The notes beneath the pieces were generated by a model. It searched no databases. It worked only from the letters and a program-made list of their open reading frames with translations, and had not been told where the DNA came from. The position numbers and the translations under genes are program-made. Shown piece after piece: positions 16,610-24,296 of a DNA stretch of 32,007 nucleotides (within the stretch, counting starts at the first letter, position 1; every line of letters starts with the position of its first letter). This stretch comes from Bacteroidales bacterium (lineage in GTDB: Bacteria; Bacteroidota; Bacteroidia; Bacteroidales; UBA3824): contig JAKSUC010000002.1 of NCBI GenBank assembly GCA_024413595.1, forward strand, positions 99,335-131,341, read 5' to 3'.

Positions 16610-18559
16610 ATGAATATTCTAAGAGTTATATTATTATTTTTTATTTGTAATATTTCTTTAATCAATAATATATTCTCTCAAAATGTTTATTCTAAAGATT
16701 TTCAAAATTATAACATTGATTATAATCTAATTATCAAAATTTTAGATAATAACGAAATTGAAAAAACATCTTTCTTATTAATTTCAAATAATATCAATTA
16801 TGAATTATTAATTTATGCTCAAAAATTAATGATAAATAATTGTGATACAATACATTTAATCAAATTATATAATGCAATTGGACAATTATTAACAGAAAAC
16901 AATGCTTATTCAAAAGCTCTTGATTTTTTCAATAATAGTTTGAATTTAAACAAACAAATATTTGATACATTAGGAATTGCAACAAATTATTATTATATTG
17001 CCAAAACATATTATCAATCAACAAATTATTTTAATAAAAACAATTTAGAGAGTTTAATTTTAGCAAAACTTTTTGCAAAAATGGCTCAAGACAAATTTGA
17101 CTATAATTATTCAGCAAAATATATTGAAATTAAAAAATTAAATTGGATACTTTTAGGAAATATTTATAATGAACTTACTAAATTAACTAATAATGATTGT
17201 TTTAACGATAGCACATTATATTTTATTGAAAAAAGTCAAAATTCAATAAATAAGAATACATTTAGTGAAATAGAATTAAACTTGTTACTATATAATTATT
17301 ATTTATATAATAATCAAATAGATGAAGCGCAAAATATTCTTTTGGTTACAAAAAATATTTTAGAAAAAAACATTTCTTTTTCTAATACAAAAAATAATTA
17401 CTTAAAATATCAGCTAAATTATTATTTGTCAAATCATAAATATGATTCAGCATATAGTGTATATCAAGAATTGTTGTCTAAAAATAAAATAAATAATCAA
17501 AAATTATTAACAAATTATTCAATAAAAGAATTTGTAACCGAAATTTCATCAAATGATGAAATAGAAATAATAAACGAAAATAATACAATAACTAATGATA
17601 ATCAATTGAAATATTTGATTTACTCTGTAATAATATTTTTCATATTAACAATATCAGTTGTACTTATAGCTAAAAAAATACACAATATTAATAATAGTCT
17701 AGTAGAAAAAAACAAATCGTTACAATTATCAGGAGAAGAATATTATAAACAAAACGATATTTTAATGCAACAAAAGGCTGTAGTTGAACGAGTTAACAAC
17801 GAATTATTAGAAAGTTTTAAATTTGCAAGTTATATTCAGCGTGCAGCAATGCCACATTTTTCAAATATTTGGAAATTATTTCCAGAAAGTTTTATTTATT
17901 ATCAACCACGCGACATTGTTTCTGGAGATTTTATTTATTTTGACATTAAAAATTCACAAAAAATTATTGCCGTTGCAGATTGTACTGGACACGGTGTTCC
18001 AGGTGGTTTTTTATCAATGTTAGGTATTACTGCATTAAAAGATATTATAGCCAAGCTAAATTCTGAAGAAATTAATCCAGGATTAATACTAGACAAATTA
18101 AGAATTTTTATCAAATCTTCATTGGGAAATAACGACAATAAAATGTCAAATTCTGATGGCATGGATATGACTCTTTGTATATTTAATAATGATAATACTA
18201 TTATGAAATATGCTATTTCAAATCAATGTATTATGCTATATAATAATGGTAAAATTACAAGATTAAATGGAGATAGAATGCCAATTGGTTATTTTTTTAT
18301 TGAAAAAGAACATTTTACAAATTATTCAATAAATCTTGAAATTGGAAATATTATATATATGCCTACAGATGGTTTACAAGATCAAATAGGCGGTTTAGAA
18401 AATTGTAAACTCACATCTTCTAAGTTAGTAGAATTTTTGGCTAATAATTCAAAATTGCCATTTAATATGCAACGTTCTAACATATATGATTTTATGAGTG
18501 AATGGCAAGGAAATAGGCAGCAAACTGATGATATGACAATGGTTGCTATTAGAATTTAG
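16610..18559 (+). CDS. TPR-SpoIIE family protein phosphatase
   Basis: The protein has 649 residues from ATG at 16610; a TTG two codons earlier is possible but adds nothing. A signal peptide (about 1-24, ending IFSQ) leads into a TPR-like region with LNKQIFDTLGIATNYYYIAKTYY. The TM helix is at 336-354, followed by a coiled helix ending SYIQRAAM and an intact SpoIIE domain: SGDF (D440), ADCTGHGVPGG (D457), DGMDM (516-520), TDG (D587) and TDDMT (D640, D641). Inferred topology is a periplasmic sensor with a cytoplasmic phosphatase. The 10-base gap to the frameshifted paralogue and the closely spaced DUF4112 gene imply one transcript. No hairpin follows the stop; the next gene (18659) has its own promoter. 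The substrate is unknown. Confidence 0.92.
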   Translation: MNILRVILLFFICNISLINNIFSQNVYSKDFQNYNIDYNLIIKILDNNEIEKTSFLLISNNINYELLIYAQKLMINNCDTIHLIKLYNAIGQLLTENNAYSKALDFFNNSLNLNKQIFDTLGIATNYYYIAKTYYQSTNYFNKNNLESLILAKLFAKMAQDKFDYNYSAKYIEIKKLNWILLGNIYNELTKLTNNDCFNDSTLYFIEKSQNSINKNTFSEIELNLLLYNYYLYNNQIDEAQNILLVTKNILEKNISFSNTKNNYLKYQLNYYLSNHKYDSAYSVYQELLSKNKINNQKLLTNYSIKEFVTEISSNDEIEIINENNTITNDNQLKYLIYSVIIFFILTISVVLIAKKIHNINNSLVEKNKSLQLSGEEYYKQNDILMQQKAVVERVNNELLESFKFASYIQRAAMPHFSNIWKLFPESFIYYQPRDIVSGDFIYFDIKNSQKIIAVADCTGHGVPGGFLSMLGITALKDIIAKLNSEEINPGLILDKLRIFIKSSLGNNDNKMSNSDGMDMTLCIFNNDNTIMKYAISNQCIMLYNNGKITRLNGDRMPIGYFFIEKEHFTNYSINLEIGNIIYMPTDGLQDQIGGLENCKLTSSKLVEFLANNSKLPFNMQRSNIYDFMSEWQGNRQQTDDMTMVAIRI

Positions 18560-18601
18560 ATTAAAAAATTTACAATTGTTAAAATATTTGATATAAAATA
18601 T

Positions 18602-18630
18602 TTGAATTATAAAAAATTTTGCGTATCTTG
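18602..18630 (+). promoter_or_regulatory. Promoter of the EACC1-like gene
   Basis: TTG at 18602-18604, a 19-base spacer, then TATCTTG at 18624-18630 give a near-consensus -33/-7 pair (TAnnTTG, one T short of TAnnTTTG). The predicted start is about 22 bases before the ATG at 18659. Because the in-frame TTG at 18602 is itself the -33 element, translation should start at 18659, not 18602. Confidence 0.5.
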
Positions 18631-18658
18631 TCGACCAAAATCAAAATACGCTTTTATT

Positions 18659-19117
18659 ATGAAAATAAAAATTGAATACAAGGACCAAAATAAATTTGGC
18701 AAAGAGGATCTTCTTTCAATGAAACAATTTATTGAACAAAAAAGAATTTCTGGTTTAAAAAAAATAGATTTTACAAAACCTCGTGTTAAAAAGGGCGAAA
18801 TGGGTGGTGGAATAGGAACTGCTCTTGCTGCATTGATTGGTAGTGCTACGGGACCATTAACAACTTTAGCTCAAGCCTTAGTAGAATGGGTTCAACTTCA
18901 TAGAAGTGATATCAAAATTAAATTAGGTGATGGGGGCGAAGAAGTTGTTATTTCTGCTAATATTCGTCGTTCAAAAAAAGCAATTAACGAAATTATAGAA
19001 ACAGTTGTTAATAAATCGGTTGAACTTCGTCAAAAAGCTCCTTTGGCTGTTAAAGGTAATGATAAACCTTTACCACCGCCTCCTATTCCAAATGACAAAA
19101 ATGAAGGGAATAAATAA
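18659..19117 (+). CDS. EACC1-like (effector-associated constant component) protein
   Basis: The protein has 152 residues. A beta-strand start (MKIKIEYKDQ) and a helix (EDLLSMKQFIEQKR) are followed by a linker to a Gly-rich, weakly hydrophobic helix (GEMGGGIGTALAALIGSA, 46-63). Next come a helix with LAQALVEWVQLHRSD, a strand pair (IKIKLGDGGEEVVISA), a last helix and a Pro-rich tail (PLPPPPIP). From memory this order matches the EACC1 family described as a constant partner of variable effectors in predicted NTP-dependent bacterial conflict systems. The assignment rests on pattern recall, not a search. Its neighbours are two TPR-SpoIIE phosphatases upstream rather than the usual effectors. It has its own promoter and a strong terminator, so it is probably monocistronic. 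Alternatively it is a lineage-specific protein of similar pattern. Confidence 0.68.
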   Translation: MKIKIEYKDQNKFGKEDLLSMKQFIEQKRISGLKKIDFTKPRVKKGEMGGGIGTALAALIGSATGPLTTLAQALVEWVQLHRSDIKIKLGDGGEEVVISANIRRSKKAINEIIETVVNKSVELRQKAPLAVKGNDKPLPPPPIPNDKNEGNK

Positions 19118-19121
19118 TAAT

Positions 19122-19157
19122 AAAATGACGGAATTTAATTGTTTCCGTCATTTTTTT
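19122..19157 (+). terminator. Terminator of the EACC1-like gene
   Basis: A 12-base stem (19122-19133 with 19143-19154; core ATGACGGAA/TTCCGTCAT) has a 9-base loop and the right arm ends in a T-run. It starts 5 bases after the stop. It overlaps the last codons of the convergent minus-strand gene (stop at 19135), so it may work on both strands. Confidence 0.85.
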
Positions 19158-19341
19158 CTTCATTTTTTCTTATTGAACGACGCCATAAAAACATCAATAT
19201 ACATATAATCGAAGATATTAGCATTATAGCACCTTCATTGATTCCAAACTTTATGGTTCTGCAAATTCCTATTATAAAACATAAAATTGACATACAAATC
19301 CATAAAATTTCCATTGGATTTCGTTTTTGAGTATTTTTCAT
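19135..19341 (-). CDS. Small two-TM membrane protein downstream of lptC
   Basis: The protein has 68 residues: a basic N-terminus (MKNTQKRNPM), two hydrophobic spans (about 10-31 and 37-53), and a charged tail (RRSIRKNEEKND). I believe it is real rather than a chance frame. It begins with ATG 14 bases after the lptC stop on the same strand, its hydropathy is regular, and I recall a similar small membrane protein beside lptC in other Bacteroidota. No function is assigned. Its 3' end overlaps the hairpin shared with the convergent EACC1-like gene. Confidence 0.75.
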   Translation of the reverse strand: MKNTQKRNPMEILWICMSILCFIIGICRTIKFGINEGAIMLISSIICILMFLWRRSIRKNEEKNDGNN

Positions 19342-19355
19342 TTTAGTAATTTTTA

Positions 19356-19934
19356 TTATTCAACTGATGCGTTTGCTTCCTCATATTCTTGTGATAATTC
19401 TAAAGAACCATTTACATCAAGAAATTTATAATTTTTGAATGTTAAATCACTTTCAAAACCACTTTTTCCATCAATTACAAATCCATCTGCTGGTTGAACT
19501 ACTTTTACTCTTTTTACAGAAAATATTTTTTGTTTAATTTCGTCACAAAATAGTTGTTCTGTTGTTAAAACTGTACCATCATTATTTGTAATCACAACAT
19601 TTTTTCTAGCTTCGTATAGTCTTTTATTTTTATAATAAATGGCATAATCTGCCACAAGAGTTGATTTTTCTTTTATACCTTCATCATAAAATACAACTTT
19701 TATACCTTGTGGAAACTCATAATAATTGGTTTGTTCTCCTTCATAAATATCTGCTTGTGGCGCTGTTATTATGGTTTTCATCTCGTGAGATGAATAGTAT
19801 TTATAATCAACATTACTTTGAGATTCTTGTGGAAATGTTGCATCTATATTGTAATTATTTAGTTGTTCAACTTTTGAAGAACATGATACAAATAAATCAA
19901 ATAATAAAAATAATACTATAATTTTATTTTTCAT
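19356..19934 (-). CDS. lptC: LPS export ABC transporter periplasmic protein LptC
   Basis: The protein has 192 residues from ATG at 19934; a TTG three codons upstream is less likely. The leader MKNKIIVLFLLFDLFVSC ends in a probable lipobox with Cys18, so the protein is likely a lipoprotein, as often seen for LptC in this phylum. The body has the LptC jellyroll pattern: KTIITAPQADIYEG, YYEFPQGIKVVFYDEG, TLVADYAIYY and VVITNNDGTVLTTEQLFCDE. Family knowledge: LptC links the LptBFG transporter to the LptA bridge in lipopolysaccharide export. It follows a TPR protein gene (91-base gap with a strong hairpin) and precedes a small membrane protein. Its place in a coaX/OMP/TPR/lptC cluster supports the call. 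Confidence 0.9.
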   Translation of the reverse strand: MKNKIIVLFLLFDLFVSCSSKVEQLNNYNIDATFPQESQSNVDYKYYSSHEMKTIITAPQADIYEGEQTNYYEFPQGIKVVFYDEGIKEKSTLVADYAIYYKNKRLYEARKNVVITNNDGTVLTTEQLFCDEIKQKIFSVKRVKVVQPADGFVIDGKSGFESDLTFKNYKFLDVNGSLELSQEYEEANASVE

Positions 19935-19960
19935 AATAATCAAAAACTATAATTTATAAT

Positions 19961-20002
19961 ATCGCCCTTTCATTGCTTAATTCTAAGCCTTGAAAGGGCG
20001 AT
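19961..20002 (-). terminator. Long hairpin between the TPR gene and lptC
   Basis: A 12-base outer stem (19961-19972 with 19991-20002; ATCGCCCTTTCA/TGAAAGGGCGAT) continues, after a 2-base mismatch, into a 5-base inner stem (GCTTA/TAAGC) with a 4-base loop. It is unusually GC-rich for the region. On the minus strand no strong U-run follows, so it may be an attenuator or mRNA-processing/stability hairpin rather than a simple terminator. Confidence 0.65.
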
Positions 20003-20034
20003 AATTATTTTTTAATAATGAACTAAATCAAATA

Positions 20035-21708
20035 TTAATTAGCTCTAAGTTTTACAGTTGTACTTTCATTAATCCAACCACCTATTGTTGTTGATTGACC
20101 TTCGGTTAAAGAATGGAAGAAAGCTTCATCTTTTTTAGGACAATGTTGTTTACAAATACCAATTTGTTTATTTGCTATTGTTGCAAGACTTGGATCTACA
20201 GATTTTGCTTTTGTAAATTTGTCGATAGCAAGACAATATACTAATGAATTTTGGAATGCGTCGTCAGATAATGATTGTGCACTACTCATATAAATACTTC
20301 CAACAAGTAAATAAGCTAATCCTAAATTAGGATTTAAGCTGGTTGCTTTGTAGGCGTATGTTCTTGCAGATGAGTATTTATTTTGTTTATCATAGATACT
20401 TGCAATTTGATAATTATATAAAGCTTTCATTGTATCAACTGTCGAATAATCAATAGCTTTATTGTAATTATCAATAGCTTCATCGTATTTTTTCTTACGA
20501 TCTAATAATCTTCCTAAACTATAACATGCCAATTCAGAAGGATCATTTGCAACTAATTTGGTTGCAACATCTTCGTAAAGTTGTAAATCATCGCATCCTT
20601 TTTTAACAAGAATGCTCATAATTTTTCTTTGAAGTTCTATATCATTTGGATTTTCCTTAAATCTTGGAGAGAATGCTTGGTCAAGAACTTCACATTTTGC
20701 TGCATCACAACCTGAAAATAACAAATCAACACCAGCAACTACTACATTACACTGATCTAAATCTTTTTGAAGTTTTGCTTTGTCGGCGTCTGATGCTTTT
20801 TCAATTTGTTCTTTTAAAGCGCCACGTTGTTTTGATAAAATATCTGTATATTGCAAATATTTGTCAACAACTACTGATGCATCAATTTTTTGTTGATTAA
20901 ACATATCAACAGTTGCTTTCATGGCTGTTTGAATAACACCAAATTCTGTATCGTTGCCTCCTAAATCAACGGCTTTGGTAAGAATATCATAGCAATTTTC
21001 AATCATTGCACCACGATATTTTGCATAGTCAACACCTTTACGACCCATACAATATGCCATACCATATTTTTTACTTTTTTCAGCGAAGTATTTCATACGC
21101 ATATCGTGTGCCATCATAAGTGTATCAATCCAACGTTCTTGTTCTGCTCTATCTTTTGCTGCTTTCATTTTGGCAGTAATGATAGCGTTTGCATTTGAAT
21201 AAATGTTTTGACTACAACATGGATAATATCTAAATAATATTGACCATGATTTATAAGCTTCGTCAACATTTTTTTGTTTCATAAATGAAGAAAACATTGA
21301 TACGTTCTGAACACATGTTACGCTATCAGCTCCGTATTTTTCTTCACGCATTAGTTCTGCAATTTTGTGTTGTTCTGATTTTATATTACTCTCAAGTTCG
21401 TCAAGAGCTCCAGAATTTTTCATGTCTTTTAGAGTTTTGAGATCAAAAACTTCTAAAACTTCAGCATCTGCACCACCAAGTTTATATTTTTCAATCTCTT
21501 CAAGGCTTGTTGCCATTCTTGCATATAATTCACGATAACGTGATTTTAATGCAACATTGTAAGTTGTTGTGTTTGTGATTTTTAAATCACCTTGTGTTTC
21601 GGGAAACTTTGCTTTTACAACGTCTTCTGGTGTCTGTCCGAAGGCATTTCCGGATAGAAGTACAGCCGAAATTGCCAACGCTAATTTTGCCGATTCAATC
21701 TTATTCAT
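20035..21708 (-). CDS. Tetratricopeptide repeat protein, periplasmic
   Basis: The protein has 557 residues. A signal peptide (about 1-24, ending AFGQ) is followed by a helical body. Recognisable TPR units lie in the C-terminal half (about 390-480), for example ELACYSLGRLLDRKKKYDEA and ALYNYQIASIYDKQNKYSSA, then LGLAYLLVGSIYMSS. Several cysteine pairs (YPCCSQN, SGCDAAKCEV) are consistent with an exported protein. Family knowledge: TPRs mediate protein-protein contacts; no enzymatic motif is seen. It sits between an outer-membrane beta-barrel gene and lptC, an order I recall in many Bacteroidota, suggesting an envelope assembly or maintenance role, which is inference. The gap to the upstream OMP gene is 40 bases, so they are likely co-transcribed. 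Confidence 0.88.
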   Translation of the reverse strand: MNKIESAKLALAISAVLLSGNAFGQTPEDVVKAKFPETQGDLKITNTTTYNVALKSRYRELYARMATSLEEIEKYKLGGADAEVLEVFDLKTLKDMKNSGALDELESNIKSEQHKIAELMREEKYGADSVTCVQNVSMFSSFMKQKNVDEAYKSWSILFRYYPCCSQNIYSNANAIITAKMKAAKDRAEQERWIDTLMMAHDMRMKYFAEKSKKYGMAYCMGRKGVDYAKYRGAMIENCYDILTKAVDLGGNDTEFGVIQTAMKATVDMFNQQKIDASVVVDKYLQYTDILSKQRGALKEQIEKASDADKAKLQKDLDQCNVVVAGVDLLFSGCDAAKCEVLDQAFSPRFKENPNDIELQRKIMSILVKKGCDDLQLYEDVATKLVANDPSELACYSLGRLLDRKKKYDEAIDNYNKAIDYSTVDTMKALYNYQIASIYDKQNKYSSARTYAYKATSLNPNLGLAYLLVGSIYMSSAQSLSDDAFQNSLVYCLAIDKFTKAKSVDPSLATIANKQIGICKQHCPKKDEAFFHSLTEGQSTTIGGWINESTTVKLRAN

Positions 21709-21748
21709 AATACTTGAAATTTTAATTATTAAAAACTAATATACTTTA

Positions 21749-23044
21749 CTATTGGAATTTCCTCTTCACAAACCAAATGTCATGTATAGTAACGTTAAAA
21801 TGAAGAAGGAAGTATTTTTCTTGATATAAATTATTATTTGTTGTGCCTCTTTTACCTAGATCACAACCTACATTTAAGATTATTGAGTGTATTGGTACTC
21901 CTATACCAAATGTTACTCCTTGATCTTTTATGCTTTGTCCGTTTAGTTCTAAGTATGTATTTTCGCTATGACATCCAAATCGATACATCAACTGACGTAA
22001 AAATCTTGATGAATATTTATCTTGTACATACTGCATTCCAAACGACATTTTTGTACTATTTTTTAATTTTGTATTGTTTTCTCCTTCTATTGAAAAATTA
22101 GACCAATCTTGTTGTGTGTAATCTGCCAATATGGTTAATTTTTCGAATAATTCTACGGAAACTCCAATTCCGATTTTTTTAGGAATTGTTATTGAGCCAT
22201 CTGCTAGTGTATCGTTACAAATGGTGTCTGATATAGCTTCTAAATTATTATATTTTGCAAGGAATAATTCATTTCTTGAATTTAATTTTGCTTCGTTTCC
22301 TAAAACTGCTCCTATATTAAACTTAAATGAATTTTTTGTGGAATCTTTTTTAGATTTTATTGATTTTGAAAACAAAAATCCTAAATCATATTGAAATCCT
22401 GATAAAAAATATCGATTTTGATATTTTATTGATGTTGTATAATTGTCTGTTTGAATGTTATCTATTCGTTGTGAGCGGTCAAGACTTCCAAATAAAAATC
22501 CTCCTGTAACACCAACAGAAATCATATCTAAAAATTTAAATGATGTACTAAGCGATATTTTGCTAAGTCCACCTTCGCCTTCTATTTCTTGATAATACCC
22601 ATATTGTTTGTTATCAAATGAGATTAGTGTTGTGTCTTTCATACTATAACCAACAGAACTATAAGGGTTTAGCATAAACATAAAATACCACCAAGGTTTT
22701 GCTGCAAATCCTCCTGCTAGATATTTAAATGCAGTATTGCAATTTTTTTGTGACGTTGAATTTGAAGATAATGTTGTATACTTTGTATCCATTCCAACGT
22801 CAAATATAAATCTTTGCATTTGAAGAGATGTTATACCTGCTGGATTTGATGAATTTAAATACATTGGCGAACAATCTGCTATTGAGGTTCCTCCTTTGGC
22901 AATGTTATGTCCAAAGCCTAATGTATAAATATCACCTATTCCATATCTTGAATATGGAGAATTTGTTACCCTTTGACCAAATAATGTTGTGGTCGTGAAT
23001 AATAATAGTAGTAATATTAAAAATTTATTTTTCTTTGAATACAT
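21749..23044 (-). CDS. Outer-membrane beta-barrel protein (NSPYSRYGIGD family)
   Basis: The protein has 431 residues. A signal peptide (about 1-24, ending LFGQ) is followed by RVTNSPYSRYGIGDIY, a start shared by a widespread Bacteroidota outer-membrane protein family related to FadL/PorV-like barrels. Alternating amphipathic strands rich in aromatic and Gly residues continue to the end (for example VTFGIGVPIHSIILNVGCDLGKRG, then YFLLHFNVTIHDIWFVKRKFQ). The barrel and the outer-membrane site are inferred from this pattern; the cargo or ligand is unknown. Its ATG lies inside the end of coaX (20-base overlap), which implies translational coupling, and the TPR protein gene follows 40 bases on. 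Confidence 0.85.
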   Translation of the reverse strand: MYSKKNKFLILLLLLFTTTTLFGQRVTNSPYSRYGIGDIYTLGFGHNIAKGGTSIADCSPMYLNSSNPAGITSLQMQRFIFDVGMDTKYTTLSSNSTSQKNCNTAFKYLAGGFAAKPWWYFMFMLNPYSSVGYSMKDTTLISFDNKQYGYYQEIEGEGGLSKISLSTSFKFLDMISVGVTGGFLFGSLDRSQRIDNIQTDNYTTSIKYQNRYFLSGFQYDLGFLFSKSIKSKKDSTKNSFKFNIGAVLGNEAKLNSRNELFLAKYNNLEAISDTICNDTLADGSITIPKKIGIGVSVELFEKLTILADYTQQDWSNFSIEGENNTKLKNSTKMSFGMQYVQDKYSSRFLRQLMYRFGCHSENTYLELNGQSIKDQGVTFGIGVPIHSIILNVGCDLGKRGTTNNNLYQEKYFLLHFNVTIHDIWFVKRKFQ

Positions 23045-23768
23045 TATATTGTAAAATTCTGTTTAATCCTATTGCCACTAAGTTTGGCACTGCAAATATG
23101 GTATTTTTTAAGTATTCTGCCAAGAAAATAGCATCGCCTCCTGTTAAAATTATTGCAGAATGGCGCGTAGATTGTTCAAAACGCTGAATATACCATGATA
23201 TTTCTGCTAAAATTCCTTGAACAACTCCATTATTCATGGCTTCGTTTGTTGTTTGACCTGGTGTTTTTGTTGGTTTACTTGCCGTAATTAATGGCAATTT
23301 TGAAGTATGTTCGTGTAATGAAGCAAATCTCATCGACAATCCTGGTGAAATATTTCCTCCAAGATATGTTGTTCCTTCTTGAATATACTCGTATGTAATT
23401 GCTGTACCGGCGTCAATCACTAATACATTTTGGTTGGGAAACATTACTGTTGCTCCAACCGCTGCTGCTATTCTATCATTACCTAATTGTGATCGTTGTT
23501 TATAACACAATTTTATTGGTAATGGTGTAGTTGGGTTTAATATTATTGTTTGGTTAAACTCGTCTACTATTTTTTTTGCAATATTGGCAAACTTTTCTGT
23601 AACAGACGATATTATTACTCCATTTATAGTTGGTTGTTTAACAATGTTTAACAAATAAGTTATTAATTCGTTACTTTCGTATAAAAAAACATTATTTTCT
23701 ATTATTTGCGCATCGTTAAACAAATAGGTTTTGCAACGTGTATTACCAAAATCTATAACCAAATTCAT
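23025..23768 (-). CDS. coaX: Type III pantothenate kinase
   Basis: The protein has 247 residues from ATG at 23768. ASKHA-fold motifs of CoaX are present: the phosphate-1 loop DFGNTRCK (6-13), GNDR (96-99), the catalytic Asp in IDAGTAITYE (D119), and GGNISPG (137-143). Family knowledge: CoaX phosphorylates pantothenate with ATP, the first step of coenzyme A synthesis, needs a monovalent cation, and is not inhibited by CoA. A TTG at 23825 is in frame and would add 19 residues, but the -7 box at 23802-23809 falls inside that extension and DFGNT near the N-terminus is normal, so ATG is preferred. It overlaps the following outer-membrane protein gene by 20 bases. Confidence 0.96.
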   Translation of the reverse strand: MNLVIDFGNTRCKTYLFNDAQIIENNVFLYESNELITYLLNIVKQPTINGVIISSVTEKFANIAKKIVDEFNQTIILNPTTPLPIKLCYKQRSQLGNDRIAAAVGATVMFPNQNVLVIDAGTAITYEYIQEGTTYLGGNISPGLSMRFASLHEHTSKLPLITASKPTKTPGQTTNEAMNNGVVQGILAEISWYIQRFEQSTRHSAIILTGGDAIFLAEYLKNTIFAVPNLVAIGLNRILQYNVFKEK

Positions 23769-23801
23769 AATATAATAACAAAAACCTTTTAGTATTTGCC
23801 A

Positions 23802-23809
23802 CAAAATTA
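23802..23809 (-). promoter_or_regulatory. -7 box of the coaX cluster
   Basis: Minus-strand TAATTTTG matches TAnnTTTG, 33 bases before the coaX ATG. It lies one base from the oppositely directed box at 23811-23818, so the two divergent promoters overlap and polymerase can probably use only one at a time. Confidence 0.45.
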
Positions 23810-23810
23810 C

Positions 23811-23818
23811 TAAATTTG
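23811..23818 (+). promoter_or_regulatory. -7 box of the receiver-domain gene
   Basis: TAAATTTG matches TAnnTTTG, 32 bases before the ATG at 23851, predicting a leader of about 25 bases. A clear -33 TTG at the usual spacing is not seen. Confidence 0.45.
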
Positions 23819-23850
23819 TAAGCAAATAAAAAATATAAATTTAAATTCAA

Positions 23851-24240
23851 ATGAATACCAAAAAAATTCTAATTGTAGAAGACGATAAAATGCTTTGCAC
23901 TATTTTCCAAATGTTTATACAAGAGTTAAACTACGAAATTGTTGCTATTGTAAGATCTGGAGAAGACGCTATTAAAGCATGTAATATGTATAATAATATT
24001 GATGTTATACTTATGGATATACATTTAGATGGAAATATTGACGGTGTTGAAACTGCCAAACTTATTTCAAAAACTCATTCTATTCCTATTGTTTTTATCA
24101 CTGGTGATTCTTCGCCTGAAACTATTAATTCGGCTACTTTAGAGAATGTTTATGGTTTTATGACAAAACCTGTTTATAAACGTAATTTGGGTGTTAATAT
24201 AGAATATGCTATTGCTAAATATAAAAAAATGAATAGTTAA
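23851..24240 (+). CDS. Stand-alone response regulator receiver domain
   Basis: The 129-residue CheY-like protein is a single receiver domain with no output domain. The acidic pocket is EDD (10-12), the phospho-acceptor is D56 in LMDIHLDG, the switch Thr is T84 in FITGD, and the conserved Lys is K106 in MTKPV. Family knowledge: phosphorylated by a histidine kinase, such domains act by protein contact or in phosphorelays. No kinase is encoded in the window, so the partner is elsewhere. It is divergent from coaX and followed after 56 bases by a cation/proton antiporter on the same strand; shared transcription is possible because I see no TAnnTTTG box in that gap. Confidence 0.93.
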   Translation: MNTKKILIVEDDKMLCTIFQMFIQELNYEIVAIVRSGEDAIKACNMYNNIDVILMDIHLDGNIDGVETAKLISKTHSIPIVFITGDSSPETINSATLENVYGFMTKPVYKRNLGVNIEYAIAKYKKMNS

Positions 24241-24296
24241 ATTTTTTACTATATATTTTATAATTAAATATTTATAATATAGACGTTTAATATTTT

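Noticed and set aside
18602..18658. TTG-initiated extension of the EACC1-like protein
   Set aside because: This stretch is better explained as the -33/-7 promoter and leader; the ATG at 18659 gives the expected beta-strand start.
21749..23044. Naming the beta-barrel protein as a specific type IX secretion component such as PorV
   Set aside because: The NSPYSRYGIGD start marks a broad family; I cannot see features that separate a secretion role from a general porin or FadL-like role.
23769..23825. N-terminal extension of CoaX from a TTG codon
   Set aside because: The promoter box 23802-23809 is inside it, and CoaX proteins normally begin a few residues before DxGNT.
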